This document shows, in pieces, positions 30,146 to 40,551 of a stretch of DNA of 64,000 nt. Source of the DNA: Neckera pumila (taxonomy: Eukaryota > Streptophyta > Bryopsida > Hypnales > Neckeraceae); assembly GCA_963969595.1 (NCBI GenBank), contig OZ018408.1:6259823-6323822 (forward strand), read 5' to 3'. A model generated the notes under the pieces. The model was not told where the DNA came from, did not search any database, and saw nothing but the letters and a program-made list of their open reading frames with translations. The position numbers and the translations under genes were made by a program. Within the stretch, counting starts at the first letter, position 1; each line of letters starts with the position of its first letter.

Positions 30146-32029
30146 CTAGTATGACGTCCAAGGAAAGACGTGGAGGATTTGCTTGACATGTTTGATGACA
30201 ATGTTGAGTCAGAGGATGAAAGATAACTCCGTTTGGACCGCCTCTAGCAGGCGACTGAGACATCAAAAGGATGTCCATGACGACACCTGAAAGATGTAGG
30301 GCACTATTGACCATGATATCTATCATGACTTTTGCTGTCCAATTTAGAGGATGATTTTGTAGAATATGCACGCATCTTGATACATTAATGTGTAGTACGG
30401 GGAATGAGCAAATTCAATTTTTTTGTTTGAATTGAACGGTGCATGTCATTCATTTAAAAAGCTTCAACTTAGTCAAGAGGTACAGTGCTTGAAGTGCTCA
30501 ATGTGTTTCAGATACAAATGAAACGTTGAAGACGGATGTACATAGCAAAGCAGCCACTAATAAGATAATGGAAATGGATAATGTCATTGTTAGGAAATAC
30601 TCCCTTGTTCGTTTACTTTGTTGTTCAGGCTGCTCACTCTTCACTAAACTAGTAGAACAACTGTGCCGCAAAGAAAATAGTGCAGTGCATTCTGGCAATG
30701 ATGTCAAAATGAAACCAACATATCTCAAGACATTTACATATTATTGTTAACATCAGCATGAACACCGTATAGTGAGCCAGGAAGTCCCTACCTTAGTCAG
30801 TCATTTCAAGAGACATCCATACTAACATGCATATGTCATCTGAGACATCGAAGAAGACGTCATGACACTTAAACATGTAATTTGAGGTTGTTGGAAACAA
30901 GAAGGTCAACATCGTATTGCTTGTACAAAAGTCTCCAAAAATGTGAGGACATTGCAGTTGACCTCCACACTAACATTGAGATGTCCTTTGAAACATGTAA
31001 ACAAGTGTTACAACGTCTCAGCAAATACCGTCAAGAGGAACAAGGAAGCCACTAAGCTCAATGCTTCAAAATATGTGCTGACGTGGCCAAGCCACGTTAG
31101 CAAAAGTTTTGCCAATTTAGCAAATTTTTTTCCATCTGGCCATGTCATCTATCACGTCAGCATGTCTATAATTTTTTCAGACAAAGCACTGTCCGCCCTC
31201 CTTTTTTTCAAGGCAGGCAAACATTTTAATTAAACAAAAAAAAAATTAAAATTATTGCTGATGAAAAAAGGTCAACGATGTTGACGTGGCAATTCCAATT
31301 TTTACGGATACTACTGCGGACATGCTTATGTTTGCAAGCATGTTAAAAGAAAGGGATATGTCAGTGGAAACAAAAAGCTGTTATCACCAAAATTTGGGCC
31401 TGTCCGCTGCAACAGCCATTCAAATCTGTTAGAAATGGCAAACCATTTTCTAAACACAAAGACATCTCCTTGGACATAGTGTGTCCAACCTCAAACACTC
31501 TACGTTGAGTGCCCAATGTCAAAAAAAAACACGGGGTTCTTTTAGTGATAAGATGCCCCTTCTTTAGACTACTTGTTCCTCACTCTAAATAGTTCCTAGA
31601 TAAGTAGACGAGTTCAATGGCCTTTTGATTATAATTGCTATGAAGTGTAGAATTGGTGGTCTTAAAACTCATATTTAAGCATGTTAAACTTTTGAAGAAA
31701 GAGTTTGCATGAGATCAGTCATGAATGTTAGCCCCCTTTCTCTCCTTTGCACTGAAATGGAGAAGTATTTAGAGCTGATTTTCAATGTTTAATGAAGCGA
31801 TATCTTATTCAAACTTAGGGTGACATTAAAAATAACTCAAGATTATCAACATAGTTGCGTTTATAATTGATTACTGTTATCTTCTTGAATATGAATTATT
31901 TGCTAATTGTTTTGATTGTGGGTGTTGGCTGGTTCCTCTATAGTATTCTTAGAGGAGTTTTAGCCACATTTTGGAAGAGGGATCGTTTTCTAAAGTTTGC
32001 TAGCGTTTGTTATTGAGCAGCTACTTTGA
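30146..32029. other. Intergenic DNA with CACTA-like subterminal character
   Basis: Several short GACATG/ACGTCA-like words recur between about 30,780 and 31,350 (for example GACGTCATGAC, TGACGTGGC, CACGTCAGCATG), as expected of the subterminal region of a CACTA element; the right terminus is not certain. No gene is seen. Confidence 0.35.
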
Positions 32030-33149
32030 CTCAATAGTCAATTTATTGTTGTACCTACACATAGACCTTACGCAAAGGGCTTGTGGATGTGGAGTTTCCC
32101 TGTGAAGAGGACCGCTCTTGATGGTAGTGAATACTGTCTGTTACTTCTCGACAGTGAAGAAATATATGCCTATAATCAAACTACAAATCTTCTCGCTCTC
32201 CCAAGTTTAGAGGCAATTCTGTTTTTAGATTCTAATACTTAACGGTAGATATTGCTTGCTGGAGAATAGTTCCACAACTCCTCTATTTGTGGTACTTACT
32301 GTGGCGCATCTGCAACTTTTGACAGGCAACATATTGCACAAAGATCTTCTCCTTGGCCATCTTGCTATCAACTATGTTTGTTTACGATTAGGTCAACCCT
32401 TCTTATGTGTAGTACTAGATTGCATATTTTTTTTTTTTTTTTAACATCATTTTTGGAGTTTTTTGATACTTTGAGCGCTTTGGTAATCTAGTTGTATGCA
32501 TCATTTTGGCTTCTACAGATGGTTGGCATTGATGAAGCAGCTTTGGACAAATTAATTCTTGTGGCAGAGATAACTAAACATATTTGAGTTCAGGTATCAT
32601 CATCTTCGAAAGGATCCTTGACTTTTGAGCTCGGACAATTCTCTCCACTTTTCCTGTGGTTACTTCAGATGAGTTTCACCTTTCTTCAGCTTGTTATTGA
32701 ATTAGGTTTGCAGGCTATGAACATAAATTTGCCATGGATAACATAAAGTTGCATGTTTTTTTTCCATGCTTGGTTGGTTTACTGTTCTTGTTGTCACACT
32801 AATATGTTTCAACTACTTGTGAGATTCATTTGGGTGCTCGTTGCAGGATTTCTACCTGGACTTGACTGAAGATGGTTGTCATATCACTCCAAAGAACTAT
32901 TTGGAGTCAGCTCTGCACCCTATTCCTAGCACTAGTAAAGCCATTGCTTCAAAGAACAAGGTTCGTCTTTTACATTCATTTTCTAGAACTGCAAAGTTGT
33001 TTTCCGTGATGTATATTGTAATATATGGAATCAGTATACTCTAAGTGATTCTCATGTTTAGTAAAATTGCTTGTTTCTTTGAAACCTGTAGATTTGGAAT
33101 TCATTTCGAGCTTTATATCATGAGCGTGATTGTTTTACACTTGTTCGGC

Positions 33150-33281
33150 CACTAGTAGAAAATTTAATTTTTCTGTTGTTTTGGTTGCATTGATCCAGTC
33201 AAAAAATTTGATAGATTTTTGTCAAATTTTGATCGGATCAATGCGACCAAAACAACAGAAAAATTAAATTTTCTACTAGTG
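33150..33281. mobile_element. CACTA-type MITE (132 bp) inside a GBP pseudogene exon
   Basis: 47-bp terminal inverted repeats, CACTAGTAGAAAATTTAATT at the left and its complement at the right, agree at 46 of 47 positions; the centre is also partly self-complementary. It splits the exon between CTTGTTCGGC and CTCTAAACAATGAGG, so the frame LVRP-LNNEEEL closes when it is removed. A 3-bp target duplication GGC/AGC (one mismatch) fits CACTA insertion. Transcribed, it would fold into a near-perfect hairpin. Confidence 0.85.
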
Positions 33282-34139
33282 AGCCTCTAAACAATGAGGA
33301 AGAGCTACAGAAACTTGACCAAATCAGTGTGAATCCAGCTATACCTCATTAGTGCTTGTTATAATATGATAATTGTTAAACTAATTCTTGAAATTGCATT
33401 TTGAGTTGTAGGATATGTTTTAATTTTTTAATCCGTATTAATACATTTTAATTTGTCATTAATGCAACTTGTATGTTGATGGTATTTTCAGATAGAGAAA
33501 ATGAGACCAGAGTTCTAATTAGGATTAGATAATTTAACCAAGTACATACATATTCAAGAGGACAAGACCAAAACAGCTTGACTCTTTTGTGATGAATGGG
33601 CCCATGTTTGCTAGATAAACCCAATTGTTTTTAGATGCCATTAATGTCGGTGCCATCTTGAACATAACAACATCTTGGTAGATTAGTTTGAGTCAATTTT
33701 AAGCCTAAATTAGCTTCAAAGAAGAAATTTGACTTTCCTATGCTACAACAGGATGCATGCATAGTTGCTACTTCTATTGGTTTGTGTGTACCTTCTACTA
33801 ATAAGCTATACTACTTATTGATGGTTATTAACTGGGTATGACCCCAGGTATGAAAAGTAGGTTTGGTTTATTTGTTTTCCAGGAAGTATGGACTATTAAG
33901 TGTGCGAGTAGAATGTCAAAGAGAATGAGTGCTGACGCGCCTATGACTTGGCTGTTGAGAAGTACAACGAAGTCTTTAGGAAGGATGCTATTTCTAATGA
34001 GGTGAGACAACAATACGTTTTCCAGATTAGATGAAGATGGTTATGGCATTCAGTACTTATTTCACGCTGTCGAGTTGAGAGAGTTTAGTTTGGGAAATCA
34101 CGAGGATTCTGGTTGCGACTAGGAATAATCTGCTATGAG

Positions 34140-35540
34140 TTCAATCAAATCTTCAAATCTTCGATCTTCAATCTTTAGTCTTCAATCTTCAATCTCCTCT
34201 CCGTTGGCCTATCCTGTAATGGCTCTATAAGGGTCAGGGTAAAGGTATGTGATACGAACCCACGGCCTCGGACGGGTAAAACGGGACAGTATAACACGAG
34301 ATGCTATCCGGATGATGGGCTCCTAAACTTCAAACCCACGGTGACCAGCAAGCGAGCTTCACCAATGGGAACAACATATAAGATCGACCATGTGGGTGAT
34401 CAATCCCACTTCGTCGCCACAAATACAAAATGGGACTAATCCTGAGTTACCTCATAGTCCGCAACAAAGTTTACAAAGCAGAATTGAAAACAACGAGCCT
34501 CCCAAACTGGCTAGGAACAAAAAAATGACAACGAGCCTCCAAAGCCGGCTAGGAATAACAAGCCACAAGCCACAACACACGAATCTTTATGTCTTTATGT
34601 CTTTATGTCTTCAAACTTGGAATCTTCAAGAAAAGTTGAATGAAATTTCCACAACCAAACTCTAATCTAGCTGCGTTTTTAGATCTACTGCCAAAAATGA
34701 CTCCAAGCTCCAAATATTAAGTGCAATAGCAATTTGGAAAGCTGGTGTAGTAATCTAACACCTCTCAAAATTTCAAGTTGAAGTAAGATATTGTTCAAAA
34801 GATATAGACAATTAAAGCCTCGACCTTCTCTTTTGAAAGGCAGCAGACCTCTCCTATCTCCAAATCCTATATCTCCTTCAATTCCTATTCAAATCCCAAG
34901 TGTGATGGCTTCTTGGAAAACTAAATTTACAAACTAACTTCCTCTCAAATCTTAAATTGATTTAAGACACTGTCCAAAAAAATATGGACAAGCAAAGTCT
35001 CAGCCTTCTCTTTTGAAAGGCAGCAGACCCCTCTTCCTTTAGCACATCATAACTTCTTTTATACTTCTTTATATCCTAAGTGTAATAGCTTCATAGAAAG
35101 CTAATATCATAAGCTGCCTTCTCTCCAAATTTCACTCAAAGATGTTTACTTGAACAAGAGTTAAGAGCCTCAAAAGTTTTAGTTGCTTTTATTGAGTAGC
35201 CACAAACTCCGTCACCTTTGAACTTCCATAACTTTCTCAATACAAACTCAAATCAAACGTGCCAACTCATTTTAGAAAGGCAATTTTACAAAGAACAACT
35301 CCTCCAAATTTCATTCAAAAAACTTTCATACTCACAAAGATATGACCGTTTCAACTTTCGGTCTTTCAAACCCTATTCTTCCTCACTTCCAAAACAACAA
35401 CAACAACTTGACTCCTCAAAACCTGACTAAAGGGGAAGAAGAAGATGCTTACCAAGCCTCTAGATCCCTAAGGTAGGTGGAATCAGTCCATGCATACATC
35501 ACATGGACCTCCAAACACCATTGGCTCAAGAAAAACATCC
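34140..35540 (-). repeat. Family R LTR (copy B) with ~180-bp internal tandem units
   Basis: Between about 34,685 and 35,420 the phrase CTTCTCTTTTGAAAGGCAGC recurs at 34825 and 35005 (period 180), with two more diverged units to the right. The left part shares AGGAGCCCATCATCCGG-type blocks (on the minus strand) with copy A, and ends in a run of GAAGATT/TTGAAGA words near 34,150-34,195. The LTR ends are not fixed precisely. Confidence 0.65.
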
Positions 35541-35685
35541 TAAGATAAGTTTCTTTTCACCCCCTCCAAGGCCAATGAACCTTAAAAGTCAAAATTAAAA
35601 AGGCAAACAACTTGTAAGTCCCTAATTTTCAATTCATAACATCCAAATAGAGTATAAAAAACTATAACTAATAGTGAAACTTTCA

Positions 35686-36243
35686 CTAAAACCAATTGGA
35701 GGTAAAAATTGAAGTCAAAGATGAGTCGTATTCCATCTTCAAGAACTTGAGGATGCGCTTGACGGTGTTTGCGACGTAATCTGCATGCTCGGCCTTTGTC
35801 AAAGGATTAATCGGACCTTCTAACCGATGTTGATGGCCACGACTCCCCTTAATTGGCCTAACCATACAATAGTATTGATCATCGTTTAAGCCCTCAAAAC
35901 TCCCTTCAAATGTCACTTCTTGGGTGCCTGGTTCAACACATCTAACTTGAAGCAAAATCACCAAAGCACGAGCATCTCTTTGGAAATTACCATGCCAACG
36001 TAGTTCCACACGAGGTTTTTTAAGTGGACGAGAAGGTCCAACCTCATCCTGCGAATGGATTGGCAATGGTGTGGAAACCTCTGGCTGAAATGATTGAATC
36101 GGCAATTGTGACAAAAAAAACTCTAGTTCAGCCTCCGGTTGAGACTCTGTATCTTGCGACTCCATAAAAATCTTCCAGTTTGACATTTTAGAGTCGAACT
36201 TCAATCCAAACACAACTTCTATTAAACTGAAGAAATATTTCAA
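35686..36243 (-). CDS. Accessory ORF of a chromovirus (copy 2, open)
   Basis: The open frame is 185 residues. A second Met (MSNWKIFMESQ, residue 20) is a plausible start. The acidic part (SQPEAELEFF) leads to a basic patch PLKKPR that could act as a nuclear localisation signal. The core is WHGNFQRDARALVILLQV, then EVTFEGSFEGLN, PIKGSRGHQHR, ADYVANTVKRILKFLKM. The same blocks in the same order occur in copy 1 (7340-7788). The next features downstream are a purine tract and an LTR, so the gene lies between integrase and 3' LTR as in copy 1. It is open although the rest of its element is truncated. I know no function for this family. Confidence 0.65.
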   Translation of the reverse strand: MKYFFSLIEVVFGLKFDSKMSNWKIFMESQDTESQPEAELEFFLSQLPIQSFQPEVSTPLPIHSQDEVGPSRPLKKPRVELRWHGNFQRDARALVILLQVRCVEPGTQEVTFEGSFEGLNDDQYYCMVRPIKGSRGHQHRLEGPINPLTKAEHADYVANTVKRILKFLKMEYDSSLTSIFTSNWF

Positions 36244-36985
36244 ACTGGTGAAATTTGTCTAAAGCTTCTGTCTTTTTAATAGCTTCATTGGTAACAAACG
36301 TCATCTTGAAGCCATTGAAAGCGTCACCTTGAAGCATGTCCTCCAGATTCTAGAATCTCTCCAAAATACAAAATTAGTACACGTTTTATATAGTGTACAT
36401 ATTTACATCACGACAGCACTTGACATATGCATGCAAAGAGCTTGGCAAGAACAAACTTATGATAGATTGTAAGAAATTTAGCTTGTGAATGTTATTATTC
36501 CTTAAATGTAGGTTGCTTTGTAAGAAGCCCAAGAAGAAGTAGTGCAAGCAACATTTGCTGCATATAACTCTTGAGCAAGCTGTCGGAACTGGAGCTGTTC
36601 ATAGAAACCACGAAAAGCAACTGAATGCCAATTTAGAGCGTCAATTTGAAGTACCGCTTTGTGCAGTGAAGAATAATTCTTTAAGCTTCTTTGTTTTCCT
36701 TTTTATTATGATTTTTGAGGTTTTAGTTTCTAAAATATTTAATTGCACAAGTTCATTCTTACGTAACTGTAGGAGTTCAAGAGAAAATTGTCCATGGAAG
36801 CGAAGCTCAGATGTTTAAGGGCAGTGAACACGATGGAAGAGAAGTTGAGAAATCTGCTTCCTATCTTAAGTAGTTGAAGATAGTTGCTATAACTCCATGA
36901 AGAGACTGCAGAGAAGGATTTCTTGGAAGTAGTTGAAAGAGTTTTGACTTCTTTCTACGGAATAGAGTTCATGTGACTAGTTGAT

Positions 36986-39900
36986 AGAGCTTCTTGTTAG
37001 TGTTTCAGCAGCTTGAGATTGACTACATCATTGAGAGAGCCACAAGGAACTCTGTCCTTACAAAAATGGACTAGTTGCATTGCTTTGCATATTTGGAGTG
37101 ACACAAGAAGATGAAAATCACCTTCCTCTAATGAATCAATTTTAGATTTTGTTGACTTTTGATTTCGTGATACTTTCTCTAAGACTGGCATTCATAATGA
37201 CCAATTTGAATGATATAATTGCAAGATGATACCATCATTTATGAATGTTCCTTGATAGATATTGGATTGTCATGAAAGTCACCGAAGGTGTCATCGTTGT
37301 GGGAATCTAGAAACTCTCGACACAGACTAATGTTCCAAAGTACTGTTGTGTACCTGCTGTTTTGAATTTAGTGTGACACCCGATTGCTGCTACTATTTGA
37401 AATGATGCAGGAAACAAAGTTTGTTGCAATGTGCATGGATTTGGACCCTATTTTTGCATCAGCTGTCTCAATGGCATTGAGCCTAACGATGTTCCTGAAT
37501 TTTGAAGCACGTTGAGGTGAAGAACTTTGTTAATTATTTTGTTAACCCCTCACTGCCTCGCAGTTGTTAAGTAAGATAGGAATCAGGGCCAAAAACGTCC
37601 ATTTGGGCAGTGAGGGGTTAAATTGTGCTGATCCATGGTTTAAAATCCGAGATATGGATTGCTAGGCATCTTGATTCTTATCTGAAGTGCACCCATCAAT
37701 AAAATAATCAATGCAATATGATTTTGATTGAGAATGTACAAGAGAAAGGTCAAATAGGTCAAACCAGCTTTTGAGAAACTGAGGTCCTTTAACCACACTC
37801 TAAGTATGGAAGTAATGTGCATGTATGAGAGGTAGATAGAAATAGCAAATTACAAAATTTTATTACCGAGATCAAGGTTACAGTTTAGAAAGTGTAATGT
37901 ACTATGAAATGTTGAAAGCTCAGTTCATCTTGAAGGATTTTGTCACTTTGCGGACTAATGGTGTGTGGCTGTGGCAGTGTGAAGGTATAAATAGAGAATA
38001 AATTTAAATTCTAACAAAGACAAGGCAATTTGATCAGCAGCTTCAAGAAGAGATCTAAGGCATCTCTTATATTTGTAAAAAGCAAATATTGTTATAAAAT
38101 GCAAGGGACCATGTCTAACTCATGTCCACTTAATCGTCTGCAAAATTAGAGACGAACTGGAATAGTTGATCTTGCAAACCTTCTCTTTTATCTTCCAGGG
38201 ACGCATTTGGATTTTTTGGCCACTGAATTTAATGCTAAATTCTAGCCCTAGAATCTAGTCTCGCATACCGCCTACAATCAGAGAGGTAGCACAATTTTTA
38301 CAACACTCAATTGATATGCAATAGAGTATATAGCCCAAGCTACCCCAAGAGCGGAAAACAGATTACATAACGAGGATCCAAAGTCACGGGATCTAGCACT
38401 ACTACTAGCAAGTGGAAGTGGAAAGGCATTGGCTCGCTTGGGGCCTTCAAAGAGAAAAATATTGAACTGAATAGAGGGCAAGGACGAGTAAGAAGCGGAG
38501 CAAGTCAAACCCTGCTAAACGTCCAAGAATAACCGGGAATACAAAACCTGCACTGATTGATCTCTCAAGAGCAAGAAAAGTGCTTTCCAAACTAGCTAAA
38601 GACCATGAAAAGTTCACTGTATACCAGAAGGATTTCTGGGACTATCATAATGTAGGGGTCAACATTGCAAGAAACTACAACAAAAGCTACTCGCAAAATG
38701 TAGTTTCTTTCTATTCAAATAGAAGTGTAGACATTATAGAAGTTAAATCTTTCAATTTTAACTTCAAAAAATTAGAAAATTGCTTTCCAATTCCCACTTC
38801 ATATTGAAGTCTGGTTATCATGTAGGCTTGTGTGCTGCATAAAAATTGGGAAACAATTTAACTTTTTTAAATTAGAAGTTCTTTCTCCAAGTTTCATAAT
38901 GTCTGCACTTCAATCTATGTAAGAAGCAGGAAACTAAATTATAGGAAAGTTTTGCCTTGTTGTCTAATCTAAAAGCAATAGAAGAATTCAAGTCAAATAG
39001 ATACGCTTTTGCAATGCGACACCGTACTGCTGGAATTATTGAGTTTTATAAGACGTGATTCAAAAGTTTCCCAAGTCTTGTAACGTCAATATATGTACAA
39101 AACATTCCCAGCCCACGAGGCAAAAAAAACATTTTGTATTTTGTCAAAAGTCATCATTGTCAAGACATGACAAAAGAAAATTTCAACAATTCATGTTACT
39201 TCTCTCTACTTTCCTATTTATCAAAAGATATTGACGTGCTAAATGAGGGATGGCTTCTTTATTGCCAATGCACAAGTGGTCCAGTTATCTACAAAAACCG
39301 ACAAACGTCATTGCTAAGGAGATCTGGCTGTTCCCTTCTATACATCATCTAGAAAATGGATGTTGACCGACTAAGGGGTTAAGCCAATTTGCAAAATATT
39401 ATTAAAGGTATGTCCAATGTTCATGCCTCTATGTCCATAAATGATCATCTTTTGCACATTTGAACCATTTTAGAACCACATTGGTTTTCAACCTTTTCTT
39501 AAGGGAAATCAATCTAGTAAAAGATCCTATCACAAACACCTAGACAATTAAATTGCCTTACCTAGAAAAGTAACTCATACATAAAAGTTACCTCATGATT
39601 CACCACTTGTCCACTTTAAGGTGCATGTGACTTTTTGAATAGTAGACCCTCAACTGGTGCACCAACGCATGCCACACATATAATTTGTAATTGATGAAGA
39701 TTGTTGCATCTTTATACAATAAGAAAAATATTTATACAGTATAAAATGTCAAGAAAATTAACAAATGGCAATCTAATTTCACTATTTAGTATACAAAATG
39801 CCCTAATAAAGTCTTGCATCAACCTCAAATAGACTTTTTCAATAAATGAGATCATTAAATTAGAACACAGTAGGTAGTGGCTACAATCAATACCTTAAAT

Positions 39901-40300
39901 GATAGTGATGGAGTAATTAGTGACGACAATAGGAACTTCCACCTTTCAAATATAAATTCACCACAAAAATAACTTTTTTAGCCTTTGTGTTGTGGCCATG
40001 TTAAAAGATATTGAAATTGCTTCAAGTGAGTAAGATGACCATTATGGACACAAATTTTGTTGGTTTTGGTGTAGTCTAGAGACTCTTTTGGGTCAATTGG
40101 GCAGTACAGTTAAAAAGTTCATAACAAATTCATACTTTGTCCAAGATATAAAATTTCAACTGCCCTCCCCATTTCTCACATTTATTTTTACGTGGATTTT
40201 TTTTATTTTTTTATTTCAACAATGCCAAGAGGGCAAACCAGTCATTCTGCCTGTCATAGGCTGGTTTACCTTACGTAGCCTAAGTTAGCGGAAATTTCCA
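36986..40300. other. Intergenic DNA between the GBP pseudogene and CCT delta
   Basis: Contains the 80-bp TTAA element at 37542, an isolated TTAA-type terminus CTAAGGGG-TTAA at 39371-39382 with no clear partner, and short exon-like stretches (about 38,400-38,820) that I cannot assign. No intact gene is seen. Confidence 0.4.
37542..37621. mobile_element. 80-bp TTAA-ended MITE
   Basis: TTAA-CCCCTCACTGCC at the left and its exact complement GGCAGTGAGGGG-TTAA at the right (16 of 16 including TTAA). The 48-bp centre shows no coding. The first bases CCCCT match the ~0.9-kb TTAA family but the rest of the inverted repeat does not. Confidence 0.75.
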
Positions 40301-40327
40301 GTGGCGACCCAGAGTATAGAACAGTTG

Positions 40328-40353
40328 TAGGGTTTAGAGAGGGATTAGGGTTT
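40328..40353 (+). promoter_or_regulatory. Two telo-box motifs upstream of CCT delta
   Basis: TAGGGTTTA (40328-40336) and TTAGGGTTT (40345-40353) are reverse-complement telo-boxes (AAACCCTA), common in promoters and leaders of plant genes for translation and growth. They lie about 200-225 bp upstream of the start codon. No clear TATA box was found. Confidence 0.6.
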
Positions 40354-40407
40354 CACAGTTGCCCGAACGGTCTTCACCTCTGCTTCGGTTGTAGTCTCCT
40401 GCTGGCT

Positions 40408-40437
40408 ATGGTGTTGCACTTGTCCTTCATCCTCTAA
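40408..40437 (+). CDS. Possible 9-residue upstream ORF in the CCT delta leader
   Basis: ATG 40408 to TAA 40437 encodes MVLHLSFIL, 114 bases upstream of the CCT delta ATG. It matters only if the transcript starts before 40,408, which the telo-box positions suggest but do not prove. Confidence 0.3.
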   Translation: MVLHLSFIL

Positions 40438-40551
40438 CTGATCTCTGGCTTTCACTTCCATCTTCGTCTTCAGCTCCATTTCAATCTTCTTCGTCTACTT
40501 CCTTGTTTTGTTTCCTGCGCATTCTCATCAGGCGATCGATCCGAGGTCGCA

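Larger units (their letters stand above)
34140..36360 (-). mobile_element. Second chromovirus, 3' part only, in the GBP intron
   Basis: Read on the minus strand: a chromovirus integrase tail-like piece (VTNEAIKKTEALDKFHQF, about 36,320-36,250), the accessory ORF (36243-35686), a purine tract GGAGGGGGTGAAAAGAAA (about 35575-35558), then LTR family R to about 34140. No gag, RT or integrase core is present, so it is truncated at about 36,360. It lies between GBP exons at 34,000 and 36,511, in opposite orientation. Confidence 0.7.
32030..36985 (+). pseudogene. Guanylate-binding protein (GBP)-like pseudogene, plant type
   Basis: Exon-like blocks in order match plant GBP large GTPases. About 32,030: VPTHRPYAKGLWMWSFPVKR, then LDGSEYCLLLLDSEEIYAY (G3 DSEGID altered). 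32519-32668: MVGIDEAALDKLILVAEITK, stop, then ELGQFSPLFLWLLQ. 32847-32960: DFYLDLTEDGCHITPKNYLE. About 33,092: SFRALYHERDCFTLVR, a MITE, then LNNEEELQKLDQI. About 33,500: MRPEF*LGLDNLTKYI and VMNGPMFAR*TQLFLDAINV. 33,885-34,000: YDLAVEKYNEVFRKDAIS. 36,511: EAQEEVVQATFAAYN and QAVGTGAVHRNHEKQL. 36,772: EFKRKLSMEAKLRCLRAVNT. Internal stops, a frameshift in the 36.5-kb exon and an apparent GT to AT donor change after 32668 show it is dead. The P-loop exon was not found. A minus-strand retroelement sits in the intron at 34.1-36.4 kb. Confidence 0.85.
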
